Below, piece after piece: positions 1-9,309 of a stretch of DNA of 64,000 nucleotides (positions are counted from its first letter, which is position 1; the number at the start of each line of letters is the position of its first letter). Below the pieces are notes generated by a model. It saw nothing but the letters and a program-made list of their open reading frames with translations, did no database searches and was not told the DNA's origin. The stretch lies in assembly GCF_030730865.1 (NCBI RefSeq), contig NZ_JAVALZ010000003.1, forward strand, positions 558,001-622,000, written 5' to 3'. The translations under genes and the position numbers were made by a program. This stretch comes from Uliginosibacterium sp. 31-16 (GTDB lineage Bacteria; Pseudomonadota; Gammaproteobacteria; Burkholderiales; Rhodocyclaceae).

Positions 1-116
1 TGCAATTCGGCGAGCGTGCGCATGCTGCGCCTCAGCACGGTAATGTCCTTGTGGCTGAAGTAGTTGATGTAGCTCTCAATCGAATCGAGGGGCGCTGCGA
101 GCATGGTCCATTCCAT
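1..116 (-). CDS. Probable HDOD-domain protein, N-terminal fragment cut by window edge
   Basis: Only the first roughly 38 codons are present, reading leftward off the window edge. Two in-frame ATG codons lie at 116 and 104; the second gives a start beginning MLAAPLDSIESY. The readable peptide (…YINYFSHKDITVLRRSM…) has the look of the short segment that precedes HDOD domains in betaproteobacteria, where an 'xIPVLRRT'-like stretch leads into the helical domain. That assignment is a resemblance from memory and weak, because the HDOD core is outside the window. It is divergent from the reductase at 364. Confidence 0.45.
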   Translation of the reverse strand, partial: MEWTMLAAPLDSIESYINYFSHKDITVLRRSMRTLAEL

Positions 117-363
117 AAAAGGTGTCGGCTGCGTGCAGGGTTCTACGGCAGTTGTGCGCTGCAACTTTAGGTGTCGTCACCAGACGCGTGTGCATGGCCA
201 TCAGGGTTTACACGCGGTTTGCCGTCGGTCGTGTCTGTCGCTACGTGCGCCGGAAGGCGCCTTGCCTGCCTATCTCTTTCGCAATAAAACAACGCCACGA
301 TTGCCAGTCGCTGAAGCAGACGCCAATATCCCGCCCTCGCATCAACCGAGCAGAATCAGACAG
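117..363. other. Divergent intergenic region, 247 bp
   Basis: This gap separates the leftward HDOD-like gene from the rightward reductase and must hold both promoters. I see a short inverted repeat (GCGCC-GGAA-GGCGC near 247-261) and an AT-richer patch (TTCGCAATAAAAC, near 279-291) that could carry a -10, but no convincing paired -35/-10. The reductase reading frame stays open through the gap, but nothing in that stretch resembles the family. Confidence 0.4.
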
Positions 364-1392
364 GTGAAACCGTTCAAGGCTTTCCGTATAGAACAGGTTG
401 GAAACCCCGCAACCGGGAGCGTTGGCGGGCGTTTTGTCGACATGGACGAAACCGCGCTGGATCACGGGGATGTGCTGATCCGCGTCGAATGTTCGTCCGT
501 CAATTACAAGGATGCGCTGGCGGCTACCGGCAAAGGCCGCATCGTGCGCCGTTTCCCTTGCGTAGGCGGGATTGATCTGGCCGGTACGGTGGTGCGCAGT
601 GCTGCGCCACGCTTTCAGCCCGGCGACAAGGTCATTGCCACCAGCTATGAAATCGGCGTGGCTCATCATGGCGGGTATGCCGAATACGCTCTGGTGCCTG
701 GTGGCTGGGTATTGCCTTTGCCCGCCAGCCTGAGTCTGCAAGAGGCCATGGCCATCGGCACTGCCGGTCTGACGGCGGCGATGGCGATCAACCGCATGGA
801 AGACAATGGCCTCAAGCCCGAACGCGGGCCGGTGATGGTAACCGGCGCGAGCGGCGGGGTTGGCTCGCTGGCCATCGACATGCTGGCCGGGCGCGGTTAT
901 GAGGTTGTGGCGCTGACTGGCAAGCCGGAGCAGGCTGACTGGCTCAAATCGCTGGGCGCGGCGCGGGTCATGCTGCGCAGCGAACTGGTGCTGGACGCGA
1001 GCAAACCGCTGGACAAAGGGATCTGGGCGGGTGCCATCGACAATCTGGGCGGAACGGTGCTGGCCTGGCTACTGTCAACCAGCAAACCCACCGGGGTAGT
1101 GGCGAGTATCGGTCTGGCGGCCGATACTGTACTGAATACGACGGTCATGCCCTTCGTTTTGCGTGGGGTCAGCCTGCTGGGAATTGACTCGGTGTACGCT
1201 GGATTCGATGTGCGGGAACGAGCCTGGACGCGCCTGTCCGCGGATTTGCGTCCGCGTCACCTGGCAGCGATCACCCGGACCATCAGGTTTGAAGAGTTGC
1301 CGCAGGTGTTTGACGATTTCATCGCGGCCCGTGCTACGGGGCGCACTGTTGTACAGATAGCTTCGTTGGAAGAAACAAAGGAAACGCCATGA
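364..1392 (+). CDS. acuI: YhdH/AcuI-type zinc-free quinone oxidoreductase (acrylyl-CoA reductase family)
   Basis: This is a 342-residue medium-chain dehydrogenase/reductase. Members reduce acrylyl-CoA to propionyl-CoA with NADPH; the substrate here is not proven. The N-terminal GroES-like part carries the family stretch SSVNYKDALAATGKG followed by GGIDLAGTV, and the Rossmann part has VTGASGGVGSLA, the nucleotide-binding loop. No structural-zinc cysteine cluster is visible, as expected. The frame is open from about 103, but family similarity begins at KPFKAFRIEQ, so I chose the GTG at 364; its ribosome-binding site is weak. The stop overlaps the next gene by 4 bases (ATGA), suggesting coupled translation with the response regulator. 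Confidence 0.85.
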   Translation: MKPFKAFRIEQVGNPATGSVGGRFVDMDETALDHGDVLIRVECSSVNYKDALAATGKGRIVRRFPCVGGIDLAGTVVRSAAPRFQPGDKVIATSYEIGVAHHGGYAEYALVPGGWVLPLPASLSLQEAMAIGTAGLTAAMAINRMEDNGLKPERGPVMVTGASGGVGSLAIDMLAGRGYEVVALTGKPEQADWLKSLGAARVMLRSELVLDASKPLDKGIWAGAIDNLGGTVLAWLLSTSKPTGVVASIGLAADTVLNTTVMPFVLRGVSLLGIDSVYAGFDVRERAWTRLSADLRPRHLAAITRTIRFEELPQVFDDFIAARATGRTVVQIASLEETKETP

Positions 1393-2522
1393 GCGAAGTC
1401 ATAGCGCAATTGCCGCGGGTGCTGATCGTCGATGATTCGCGCATGGTGCGTGCATCGCTGGTCAAGCAGATACGCGACAAATTTGACGTGCGTGAAGAAA
1501 CCGATGGTGAAGCCGGCTGGCAAAGCCTGCTGCTGGATCCGACCATCGAAGTCGTGATTTCCGACATCGGCATGCCGCGCCTGGACGGTTTCGGCCTGCT
1601 CGCCCGGATTCGTGGCTCGCGGCTGTCGCGTGTGAACACCTTGCCGGTGCTGATCATCTCCGGCGAAGACGAGAACGAGGCGCGCATGAAAGCCCAGGCC
1701 ATGGGCGCCACCGATTTCATCACCAAGGGTACGCCGCGCGTCGAACTCGTCGCCCGGATCGAAGCGCTGGCGAAACTGGCCCAGACCCGCCGCGAGCTGG
1801 AAGAAAGCCGCGAACAGCTGGTGCGCCGCAACCGTGGCGATGTGTCGGTAATGGTCATCCAGGTGGATGGCTACGACAAACTGTGCGAAAGCTATGGTCA
1901 CAGCGTCGGTCAGCTTGTACACCGCAAGCTTTCCAAGCTGCTCTCGGCCAAGGTTCGCAAGGAAGACACCATTGCCCACCTGGCTGAAGGCCAGTTCGCG
2001 ATCATCTCGCCTTCCGCCGATCTCGATGCCTGTGGCGCCTTTGCGCTGAGACTGCGCCGGGCCATCGACACCATCGTGATGACCTACAAGGAGCACCGTA
2101 TCCGCATCAGCCTGACTGTCGGGCTGGCCAGTGCGCACGGGGATCCGAACCTCTCACTCGAAGAGCTGCTGCAGCTGGCGGCCTCGCGCGTGGCCGATGG
2201 CGTACTGCTCGGTGGCAACCGGGTGGTGTCCGAGTCCGGCGAAGTCAATGCCGACAACATCGGTCGCTTCAGCCGTCTGGCCGTCAGCATTGATCACGCC
2301 CTGACCCAGATCCGTACCGGCAGCAGGGATGAACCCCGCAAGCGCCTGCGCGAACTGGTGCAGACCGTGATGCCGCTGCTGGAGCTGTTTGAACAGGATT
2401 TCCGTATCGATCTGCGTCTCGCCCAGCTGGCGGAAAAAGCCCAGGTCACCTCGCTGGAAATGCACACCACCACAACGATGACAGCGACGATCACCAGCAA
2501 CCCGACTGAATGGCGAGGCTGA
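1389..2522 (+). CDS. Response regulator with degenerate GGDEF domain
   Basis: A 377-residue cytoplasmic signalling protein. Residues about 9-125 form a receiver domain with an intact acidic pair (IVDDSRM), phospho-acceptor Asp in VISDIGMP and the conserved Lys in DFITKG. Residues about 155-285 have the fold pattern of a GGDEF domain, but the signature is replaced by AEGQF, so diguanylate cyclase activity is unlikely; it may bind a nucleotide or protein instead. A further helical stretch (about 295-360) ends in a Thr-rich tail. It overlaps the preceding reductase by 4 bases and is followed by a rho-independent terminator. The upstream divergent gene may be an HDOD protein, which would fit a signalling locus. 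Confidence 0.85.
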   Translation: MSEVIAQLPRVLIVDDSRMVRASLVKQIRDKFDVREETDGEAGWQSLLLDPTIEVVISDIGMPRLDGFGLLARIRGSRLSRVNTLPVLIISGEDENEARMKAQAMGATDFITKGTPRVELVARIEALAKLAQTRRELEESREQLVRRNRGDVSVMVIQVDGYDKLCESYGHSVGQLVHRKLSKLLSAKVRKEDTIAHLAEGQFAIISPSADLDACGAFALRLRRAIDTIVMTYKEHRIRISLTVGLASAHGDPNLSLEELLQLAASRVADGVLLGGNRVVSESGEVNADNIGRFSRLAVSIDHALTQIRTGSRDEPRKRLRELVQTVMPLLELFEQDFRIDLRLAQLAEKAQVTSLEMHTTTTMTATITSNPTEWRG

Positions 2523-2544
2523 ACCAGCATGTCGTGCAGAAGAC

Positions 2545-2578
2545 AAAAAAAGCCGCGCTCTTGAGCGGGCTTTTTTTA
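2545..2578 (+). terminator. Rho-independent terminator after response regulator
   Basis: AGCC-G-CGCTC / GAGCG-GGCT hairpin with a two-base loop and one bulged base, followed by TTTTTTT and preceded by a run of A. It sits 23 bases after the response regulator stop. Confidence 0.85.
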
Positions 2579-2580
2579 TT

Positions 2581-2694
2581 GCCTGAAGAGCCGCATACAG
2601 CCTTGGCTTGCAGACAGTCCGTCTGCAGAGTGGCGCCGGATGGACCTGAGCGCGCAGGCTACCCTGAAATCAAGGCTGGGCGCGGCTCTCCAGC
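2581..2694. repeat. Dispersed intergenic repeat, CTGAAGAGCCGC / GCGGCTCTCCAG type, copy 1
   Basis: Left edge GCCTGAAGAGCCGC (2581-2594) and right edge GCGGCTCTCCAGC (2682-2694) are partly complementary, with an inner hairpin (GCAGAC-agtcc-GTCTGC around 2610-2626). Related edges recur near 47.6, 50.6 and 58.6 kb, always between genes. It abuts the stop codon of pgm. Confidence 0.5.
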
Positions 2695-4326
2695 TTATCC
2701 ACCAAGCGCTGCCGTAACGATCTCCTGCGCTTCTTTCACGATCCGTTGCAGGTGCTCGGCCGAGACGAAGCTTTCGGCGTAGATCTTGTAGATGTCTTCG
2801 GTGCCCGAGGGCCGCGCGGCAAACCAGCCGTTGGCGGTCGTGACCTTCAGGCCGCCGATGCTGGCGCCGTTGCCCGGCGCGGTGGTGAGGCGTGCGGTGA
2901 TGGGCTCACACGCCAGCGATTGGGCTGCCACCTTGTCGCCAGTGAGTTGCTTGAAAGCGGCCTTCTGCGCCGGGGTGGCCGCCGCGTCGATGCGGATGTA
3001 ATGCGGCGCGCCGTATTGAGCGGTGAGTTCGGCGTAATGCTCGGCCGGGTTCTTGCCGGTCACGGCGGTGATTTCGGCAGCGAGCAGGCCGAGGATGATG
3101 CCGTCCTTGTCCGTGGTCCACTCCGTGCCGTCGCGGCGCAGGAAGCTCGCGCCCGCGCTCTCTTCGCCGCCGAAGCACAGGCTGCCATCGAGCAGGCCCG
3201 GCGCGAACCACTTGAAGCCCACTGGCACTTCCAGCAGGGTGCGGCCGAGGCCCGCCACCACGCGGTCGATCATGCTGGAAGACACCAGTGTTTTGCCGAC
3301 TGCGCAATCGGCCCACTGCGGGCGATGCGTGAGCAGATATCTGATCGCGACTGCGAGGTAATGATTGGGGTTCATCAACCCGCTGGGCGTGACGATGCCG
3401 TGGCGGTCCACGTCCGCATCATTGCCCCAGGCAATGTCGAAGCGATCCTTGAGACCGACCAGGCTTGCCATCGCATAAGGGCTGGAGCAGTCCATGCGGA
3501 TCTTGCCGTCGTGGTCGAGGGTCATGAAGGCAAAGGCCGGATCGACCTTCGGATTCACGACCTCAATGTTCAGACCGTATTGCTCGGCGATGCGCGCCCA
3601 GTAAGCCACGGCTGCGCCGCCCAGCGGATCAACGCCGATCTTCAGCCCCGCCTTGCGGATCGCCTCCATGTCGATTACCTGATCCAGATCGGCGATGTAG
3701 CCTGAAGCAAAGTCCATCTGGGTGATGCAACTGGCCTTGATCGCTTCAGCGTAAGGAGTGCGCTTCACTTCCACGTTGCCGGCTGTCAGCAGAGCATTGG
3801 CGCGCTTCTCGATCCAGCCGGTCACATCGGTGTCGGCCGGGCCGCCATTGGGCGGGTTGTACTTGATGCCACCGTCCTGCGGCGGGTTATGCGAAGGGGT
3901 GATGATCAGGCCATCGGCCAGATCTGTCGTGCGGCCCTTGTTGTAGCCGAGGATTGCGTGGGAGATCACCGGTGTGGGCGCAAAGCCGTCCTTCGCCTGC
4001 ATGCGCACCTGCACGCCATGTGCGGCCAGCACTTCGATCACCGAACGCTGAGCAGGCGCGGAGAGGGCGTGGGAATCCTTGCCGACGTAGAGCGGGCCGG
4101 TGATGCCGTGCGCTGCGCGGTATTCGCAGGTGGCCTGGGTAATGGCGAGGATGTGCGCCTCGTTGAAGCTGCGCTTGAAAGCCGTACCGCGATGGCCGCT
4201 GGTGCCGAAGGCCACGCGCTGCCCGGCGATGCTCACGTCCGGCACATCGGCATAGGCGGCGAGAAGGGCGGCAATGTCGGTCAGGACTTCGACTGGGGCC
4301 GGTTTGCCGGCGAGGGGGTGAGCCAT
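2695..4326 (-). CDS. pgm: Phosphoglucomutase, alpha-D-glucose phosphate-specific
   Basis: 543 residues, matching the usual length (about 546) of the E. coli Pgm type. It interconverts glucose-1-phosphate and glucose-6-phosphate, feeding nucleotide-sugar and polysaccharide synthesis. The phosphoserine loop is TPSHNP (Ser about 145), the metal loop is DADVDRHG, the sugar-specificity loop [15 protein letters not shown] is intact, and the phosphate-binding end is [13 protein letters not shown]. The frame extends upstream, but ATG 4326 has GGAGA at good spacing and the family start [10 protein letters not shown]. It lies just downstream of, and on the same strand as, the exosortase-associated ligase/decarboxylase pair, so a link to exopolysaccharide is plausible but inferred. 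Confidence 0.95.
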   Translation of the reverse strand: MAHPLAGKPAPVEVLTDIAALLAAYADVPDVSIAGQRVAFGTSGHRGTAFKRSFNEAHILAITQATCEYRAAHGITGPLYVGKDSHALSAPAQRSVIEVLAAHGVQVRMQAKDGFAPTPVISHAILGYNKGRTTDLADGLIITPSHNPPQDGGIKYNPPNGGPADTDVTGWIEKRANALLTAGNVEVKRTPYAEAIKASCITQMDFASGYIADLDQVIDMEAIRKAGLKIGVDPLGGAAVAYWARIAEQYGLNIEVVNPKVDPAFAFMTLDHDGKIRMDCSSPYAMASLVGLKDRFDIAWGNDADVDRHGIVTPSGLMNPNHYLAVAIRYLLTHRPQWADCAVGKTLVSSSMIDRVVAGLGRTLLEVPVGFKWFAPGLLDGSLCFGGEESAGASFLRRDGTEWTTDKDGIILGLLAAEITAVTGKNPAEHYAELTAQYGAPHYIRIDAAATPAQKAAFKQLTGDKVAAQSLACEPITARLTTAPGNGASIGGLKVTTANGWFAARPSGTEDIYKIYAESFVSAEHLQRIVKEAQEIVTAALGG

Positions 4327-4345
4327 TGCTGTCTCCAGAGAAAAG

Positions 4346-4423
4346 GTAGGGTGCGCATCGCGCACCCGGATTCGGGAGGGATTTTACGGGGAGGATTGGT
4401 GTGGTGCGCAGTGCGCACCCTAC
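4346..4423. repeat. Pair of GTGCGCA palindromes flanking the pgm/decarboxylase gap
   Basis: Two related hairpin-forming units face each other: 4346-4367 (GTAGGGTGCGCA then TGCGCACCC-like arm with TCG centre) and 4403-4423 (GGTGCGCA-GTGCGCACCCTAC). Outer GTAGGGTGCGC and GCGCACCCTAC are inverted copies. The second overlaps the stop codon of the decarboxylase. This resembles REP-type elements; it could also stop or stabilise the upstream message. Confidence 0.6.
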
Positions 4424-5655
4424 ACAAGCACTTCCTTCGCCTGTGGATGCCCCAGAAAATCCCGTGGGCTGGCGCTGAAGCCGTAGGCGCCGCTCTGATA
4501 CACGGCCACCAGATCGCCGGGTTCGGCGGCGGGCAGCTCCATGCGGTCCGCCAGAATATCCAGCGGGGTGCACAGCGGGCCGACTACGCTGGCGATTTCA
4601 GTTGCTGGTGCAGCGGCCTTGTTGCCGATGATGACCGGGTAGTTCTTGCGGATCAGCTGACCGAAGTTGCCGGAGGCGGCGAGGTGGTGATGCAGTCCGC
4701 CGTCGCAGACGAGGAAGACCTGGCCGCGCGAGACCTTGCGGTCGATCACGCGGCAAACGTATACGCCCGCCTCGCCGACCAGATAGCGGCCGAGTTCGAT
4801 GACCAGCTCCGCCTGCGGCAGATCGGTTTGCGCTCGCGCCACCAGTTCGGCCAGATTCGCGCCGATGGGGGTGAGGTCCAGCGGCGTGTCGCCGGGGAAA
4901 TACGGAATGCCGAAGCCGCCGCCCAGGTTCAGCGTGCGCACCGGCGCGGGTGCATCGGCTGCGAGCCGCACGGCCAGCGCGTAGCAGGCCTGCTGGGCTT
5001 CGACGATGGCCTCGCTGCGCAGATTCTGCGAACCGGCGAAGAGGTGAAAACCCTCGAAGGCCAGCCCCAGCTCGCCGATGCGGCGGAGCAGAGCCGGAAC
5101 GACTTCCGCATCGACGCCGAAGGGCTTGGGGCCGCCACCCATCTTCATGCCCGAAGACTTGAGTTCGAAATCCGGATTCACGCGCACCGCGACGCGAGCC
5201 GGCAAGCCCAGACGCTGCGAGATCGCTGCGAGCAGCTCGACCTCGCGGGCCGACTCGACGTTGAGCAGCACGCCCGCCCGCACCGCCGCTTCCAGCTCGG
5301 CCTCGCGCTTGCCGGGGCCGGCGAAGCTGATCTCCGCCGCTGTCATGCCGCTGGCCAGCGCCACGGCCAGCTCGCCGCCCGAGGCCACGTCGAGCCCGTC
5401 GACCCGCCCGGCCATGTGCTGCACGAGTGCCGGCAGCGGGTTGGCCTTGATCGCGTAGTGCAGCTTGATCTGCGCCGGCAGCGTCGCACGCAGGCTGGCG
5501 ATGCGCGCGGCGATCACTGCGCGATCGTAGGCGTAGAAAGGCGTGCCGAGCTCCTCGGCCAGCTGCGAGACGGGCTTGCCACCAATCACCAGTTCGCCAT
5601 CGAGGACGGGGAACTGGGTCATGGGGGCGTGGCGAGGTTTGGCGGGGGTAGTCAT
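4420..5655 (-). CDS. PLP-dependent decarboxylase, exosortase-A-system associated
   Basis: 411 residues, fold type III PLP decarboxylase related to diaminopimelate decarboxylase (LysA). The PLP lysine lies in HYAIKANPLP near residue 70, the glycine loop is LNLGGGFGIPYF, and the C-terminal half has VCDGGLHHHLAASGNFG, characteristic of the subgroup known from exosortase-A loci rather than of housekeeping LysA. Substrate is unknown. Its start overlaps the stop of the acyl ligase by 4 bases (ATGA), so the two are one operon. It could be mistaken for lysA, but the ligase partner argues against that. Confidence 0.85.
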   Translation of the reverse strand: MTTPAKPRHAPMTQFPVLDGELVIGGKPVSQLAEELGTPFYAYDRAVIAARIASLRATLPAQIKLHYAIKANPLPALVQHMAGRVDGLDVASGGELAVALASGMTAAEISFAGPGKREAELEAAVRAGVLLNVESAREVELLAAISQRLGLPARVAVRVNPDFELKSSGMKMGGGPKPFGVDAEVVPALLRRIGELGLAFEGFHLFAGSQNLRSEAIVEAQQACYALAVRLAADAPAPVRTLNLGGGFGIPYFPGDTPLDLTPIGANLAELVARAQTDLPQAELVIELGRYLVGEAGVYVCRVIDRKVSRGQVFLVCDGGLHHHLAASGNFGQLIRKNYPVIIGNKAAAPATEIASVVGPLCTPLDILADRMELPAAEPGDLVAVYQSGAYGFSASPRDFLGHPQAKEVLV

Positions 5656-7253
5656 TGTGCAGTCGCGAACAGATCGGCAAATTCACCCGCCAGCGCCTTG
5701 CGATCTATCTTGCCGTTGGCATTGCGTGGCAGGGCTTCATGGCGCAGCGCAATCTGCGCGGGCACCTGATAAGCCGGCACGCGGGTCTTCAGTGCAGCGA
5801 GCAGGGCGGCGGCGTCGATGTCTGTGTGGGCGGGCGTAACGATCAGCACGATGGCCGCGCCGAGCTGTGGGTGCGGCACGCCGACCGCGGCGCATTCGGC
5901 GACCAAGCCGGTGGCATAGGCTTCCTCCTCGACTTCGCTGGGGCTGACGCGGTAGCCGGAGGTCTTGATCATTTCGTCCGTGCGGCCGATGAAATAGAGG
6001 AAGCCGTCTGCATCGCGGCGCACGGTGTCGCCGGAGTACACGGCGATCTCGGGCAACATCAGGCCATGCGGGCGCAGGTGAGCGGGCAGCGGGCGGAAGC
6101 GTTCGGCGGTTTTCTCGGCGTCGTTCCAGTAGCCCATCGCTACCAGTGGGCCGCGCTGGACGAGCTCGCCGGGCTCGTTGGGCGCGCATTCCGTGCCGTC
6201 TTCGCGCAGCACCAGCACTTCGTTGTCCGGGATGGCCTTGCCGATGGAGTCGGGCCGGCGGGCGATCTCGGCCGGGTCGAGGTAAGTCGCGCGGAAGGCT
6301 TCGGTGAGGCCGTACATCAGATAGGGGGTGGCTGAAGGCAGGCTCTGCATGAGCGTCTTCAGGGTGGTCTCCGGGAGATGCCCGCCGGTATTGGCGATGT
6401 AGCGCAGGTGGCTGGAGATGCCCGCCGGGAGCGGCTGTGCGGCTAGCTGCAACCACAGCGGCGGCACCGCGGTGAGGCCGGTAATTTTTTCGCGCTCAAG
6501 TGCCTTCACGATGTCGCGCGGCATCAGGTAGTTCAGCAGCACCACGCGCGCGCCGGCGTGGAAGGCGGTGGTGAGCTGCGAGAAGCCGGCGTCGAAGGAG
6601 AGCGGCAGGGCGGCGAGCAGACTGTCGCCGGGGTGGTTGCCCAGATATTCGGCCACGCTCCTGGCGCCGGCCACCATGTTCCGATGCGAGAGCACCACGC
6701 CCTTGGGCCGGCCGGTGCTGCCCGAGGTGTAGAGAATCGCGGCCATGTCCAGCTCGGTTGGCACGTCATGCGTCGGGGGCTGGCGATTTTCTTCGTCAAG
6801 CACTTCCTGCCAGCTGTGGGTGGCATGGGTGTTGGTTACAGTGCTGCTGGCGTTGCCTGTGACAACCAGGTGTTGCAGATCCGGGCATGCGGCCAGTGCA
6901 TCACGCAGGGTGAGCAGACGCTCGGGTGAGGTGACGAGCACGCGTACATTGCAGTCGCGCAGGATGTAGGCGACCTGATCAGGCTTCAGCAGTGGATTGA
7001 TCGGTACGAACACGCCACCGGCAGCGCTTGCGCCGAAACTGGCGACGACGGTTTCGATGCGCTTGTCGAGATAGATGCCGACCCGCTGGCTGCGCGCCAA
7101 CCCCAGGCTGGCGAAACCACGCGCACAGGCTTGAACAAGCTGCCACAGGCTGGCGTAATCCTGCGTGCTGCTACCTGCAGTAAGGGCTGGAGCAGTCGGC
7201 GCACGCCTGGCGCTGCGTTCGATGAGATGGTGAAGGAGCCAGGAATCGCTCAT
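5652..7253 (-). CDS. AMP-forming acyl-CoA ligase, exosortase-A-system associated
   Basis: 533 residues of the ANL superfamily: it would activate a carboxylic acid as an adenylate and load it onto CoA or a carrier protein. Motif A3 is ILYTSGSTGRPKGVVLSH, A5 is YLMYGLTEA, A7 YSGDTVRRDADGFLYFIGR and the C-terminal lysine motif A10 NANGKIDR is intact. The N-terminal stretch LLHHLIERSA and PINPLLKPDQVAYIL are typical of the exosortase-A subgroup. The frame runs further upstream, but ATG 7253 (MSDSWLL) fits the family start. Divergent from it lies a carrier protein, the probable acceptor of the activated acyl group. Confidence 0.9.
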   Translation of the reverse strand: MSDSWLLHHLIERSARRAPTAPALTAGSSTQDYASLWQLVQACARGFASLGLARSQRVGIYLDKRIETVVASFGASAAGGVFVPINPLLKPDQVAYILRDCNVRVLVTSPERLLTLRDALAACPDLQHLVVTGNASSTVTNTHATHSWQEVLDEENRQPPTHDVPTELDMAAILYTSGSTGRPKGVVLSHRNMVAGARSVAEYLGNHPGDSLLAALPLSFDAGFSQLTTAFHAGARVVLLNYLMPRDIVKALEREKITGLTAVPPLWLQLAAQPLPAGISSHLRYIANTGGHLPETTLKTLMQSLPSATPYLMYGLTEAFRATYLDPAEIARRPDSIGKAIPDNEVLVLREDGTECAPNEPGELVQRGPLVAMGYWNDAEKTAERFRPLPAHLRPHGLMLPEIAVYSGDTVRRDADGFLYFIGRTDEMIKTSGYRVSPSEVEEEAYATGLVAECAAVGVPHPQLGAAIVLIVTPAHTDIDAAALLAALKTRVPAYQVPAQIALRHEALPRNANGKIDRKALAGEFADLFATAQ

Positions 7254-7297
7254 GTCTCGTGCAAGTACTCGGCTGGGTGATCGGAGGAATCGGGGCT

Positions 7298-7303
7298 TAT
7301 AAT
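7298..7303 (+). promoter_or_regulatory. Possible -10 box of the acyl carrier protein gene
   Basis: A perfect TATAAT stands 37 bases before the TTG start of the carrier protein in the short divergent gap. No good TTGACA lies at 16-18 bases upstream (the hexamer there is GGGTGA), so this is an isolated match. Confidence 0.35.
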
Positions 7304-7339
7304 GCCGCCCTTTCGTGCAGTCAATCCAAGGAATCGATT

Positions 7340-7603
7340 TTGTCTTCGCTCGATAATACCCGGCACGCCGTGTTGCAAGTGCTGGAAGAAGTACTGGGGC
7401 TGGGCGGCCGTGCCGCTTCATTCAATGACGCGACCCCTTTGCTGGGTGCCGTGCCTGAACTGGATTCCATGGCGGTCGTTGGCGTGATTGCAGGATTGGA
7501 GGAGCATTTCGGCTTCCACCTGGCTGACGATGACATCGATGGTTCGACTTTCGAAACCGTCGGCACCCTGACTGCTTTTGTGGCGAACAAGCTGGCGGCC
7601 TGA
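7340..7603 (+). CDS. Acyl carrier protein, exosortase-associated type
   Basis: 87 residues, cytoplasmic carrier. The phosphopantetheine attachment site is ELDSMAVV (Ser followed by Met rather than Leu). The helix pattern around it, ending in FETVGTLTAFVANKL, matches ACP. I chose TTG at 7340 because AAGGA lies 7-8 bases upstream (7328-7332) and the frame before it has no family similarity. It is divergent from the AMP-forming ligase, which suggests that ligase, decarboxylase and carrier work on one acyl intermediate. The exosortase itself is not in the window. It is distinct from the housekeeping AcpP, whose site is DSL. Confidence 0.85.
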   Translation: MSSLDNTRHAVLQVLEEVLGLGGRAASFNDATPLLGAVPELDSMAVVGVIAGLEEHFGFHLADDDIDGSTFETVGTLTAFVANKLAA

Positions 7604-7611
7604 TAGTTTCG

Positions 7612-7642
7612 TTGCAGGCGCGGCCAGAGGCCGCTCCTGCAA
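7612..7642. repeat. REP-like imperfect palindrome TTGCAGG-GCGGCC / GGCCGC-CCTGCAA
   Basis: Arms of 7 and 6 bases separated by one mismatch, with loop AGA. There is no T-run on the plus side, so it is not a good terminator for the carrier protein gene. It is followed by a second short inverted element (CCCG…CGGG within GTCATCCCGACGCGCAGG, from 7658) and a hairpin CCCGAT-cttc-ATCGGG at 7714-7729: three palindromes in 120 bases. Confidence 0.55.
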
Positions 7643-7731
7643 AAACCTCCGGGCCGTCATCCCGACGCGCAGGCCGGGATCCAGCGATAGCCCACCGTCT
7701 CCCGTTTCTGGAGCCCGATCTTCATCGGGAT

Positions 7732-7760
7732 GATTTCAAGCTGCGTTCTGCTGCTTGAAA

Positions 7761-7762
<2 letters not shown>
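7732..7762 (-). terminator. Inverted repeat at the argB stop, possible terminator
   Basis: GATTTCAAG (7732-7740) and CTTGAAATC (7754-7762) form a 9-bp stem around a 13-base loop and overlap the argB stop codon. There is no clean T-run, so its role as terminator is uncertain. Confidence 0.4.
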
Positions 7763-8753
<991 letters not shown>

Positions 8754-8842
8754 TCACCGCCACAGGAGCAAACCCGTGCGTCCGACAACGCCGGACTACA
8801 AGTGGCGGGCGCTGGCGGGCTCGCTCCTGCAATCCGCCCGGC

Positions 8843-9259
8843 TTATGAAATCATCAGTCGTTTGGTCTTCGGCCCGGCTTTCTTGGGCAGGGTCAGCTCC
8901 AGTACGCCGTCAGTGAATTTCGCTGTGGCACGGGCTTCATCCAGATCGGAGCCCAGATCGAATTTGCGGGCGACCTTGCCGAAGCTGCGTTCGGAGCGAA
9001 GGATGTGCTCGCCTTCTTTCACTTCATGCGTCTGGGTGCGCTCGGCTGTGATGGAGAGCACGCTGCCGTCGATCTGGACATGAATGTCTTCCTTCTTCAT
9101 TCCGGGCAGATCGGCGTGCACCATGTAGGCGTCACCTGCTTCACGCACATCAACCTTGATATGCGGTGTTTCGACCATGCCGGCGCCGAATTCGACGGGG
9201 TGGACGAAGAAACCGCGCAGCAGATCCTCGAAAGGATCAGTACGGACGATGTTTGCCAT
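8843..9259 (-). CDS. Small heat-shock protein, Hsp20/alpha-crystallin family
   Basis: 138 residues, cytoplasmic ATP-independent holdase. The alpha-crystallin domain runs from about residue 35 to 130: IKVDVREAGDAYMVHADLPGMKKEDIHV, the ERSFGKVARKFDLG block, and the GVLELTLPKK terminal strand, with a basic C-terminal tail. ATG 9259 is preceded by AAGGAAAGGAG; the frame continues upstream without family similarity. A sigma-32-like promoter (9310-9338) and a possible thermosensing leader lie upstream, and a strong terminator downstream, so it is a single-gene heat-shock unit. Confidence 0.92.
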   Translation of the reverse strand: MANIVRTDPFEDLLRGFFVHPVEFGAGMVETPHIKVDVREAGDAYMVHADLPGMKKEDIHVQIDGSVLSITAERTQTHEVKEGEHILRSERSFGKVARKFDLGSDLDEARATAKFTDGVLELTLPKKAGPKTKRLMIS

Positions 9260-9300
9260 GATTGACTCCTTTCCTTGTCGAAGGAGGAATGATCCCTCCT
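9260..9300 (-). promoter_or_regulatory. hsp20 5' leader with two competing hairpins; possible RNA thermometer
   Basis: In the mRNA, AGGAGG can pair with CCTCCT just downstream (loop GATCATT). The same CCTCCTT can instead fold onto AAGG-A-AAGGA around loop CGAC, covering the ribosome-binding site before the ATG. The structures exclude each other. This is read by eye; no folding energy was computed. Confidence 0.4.
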
Positions 9301-9309
9301 GCACTACGA

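Noticed and set aside
4420-5655. Reading the PLP decarboxylase as housekeeping lysA
   Set aside because: Its overlap with an exosortase-type AMP ligase and its VCDGGLHHHLAASG segment point to the exosortase-associated subgroup.
3889-5769. Long open frame on the plus strand, 626 codons
   Set aside because: It is antisense to pgm and the PLP decarboxylase, both certain genes; composition is that of a high-GC shadow frame rich in Arg, Gly, Ala and His, with no recognisable domain.
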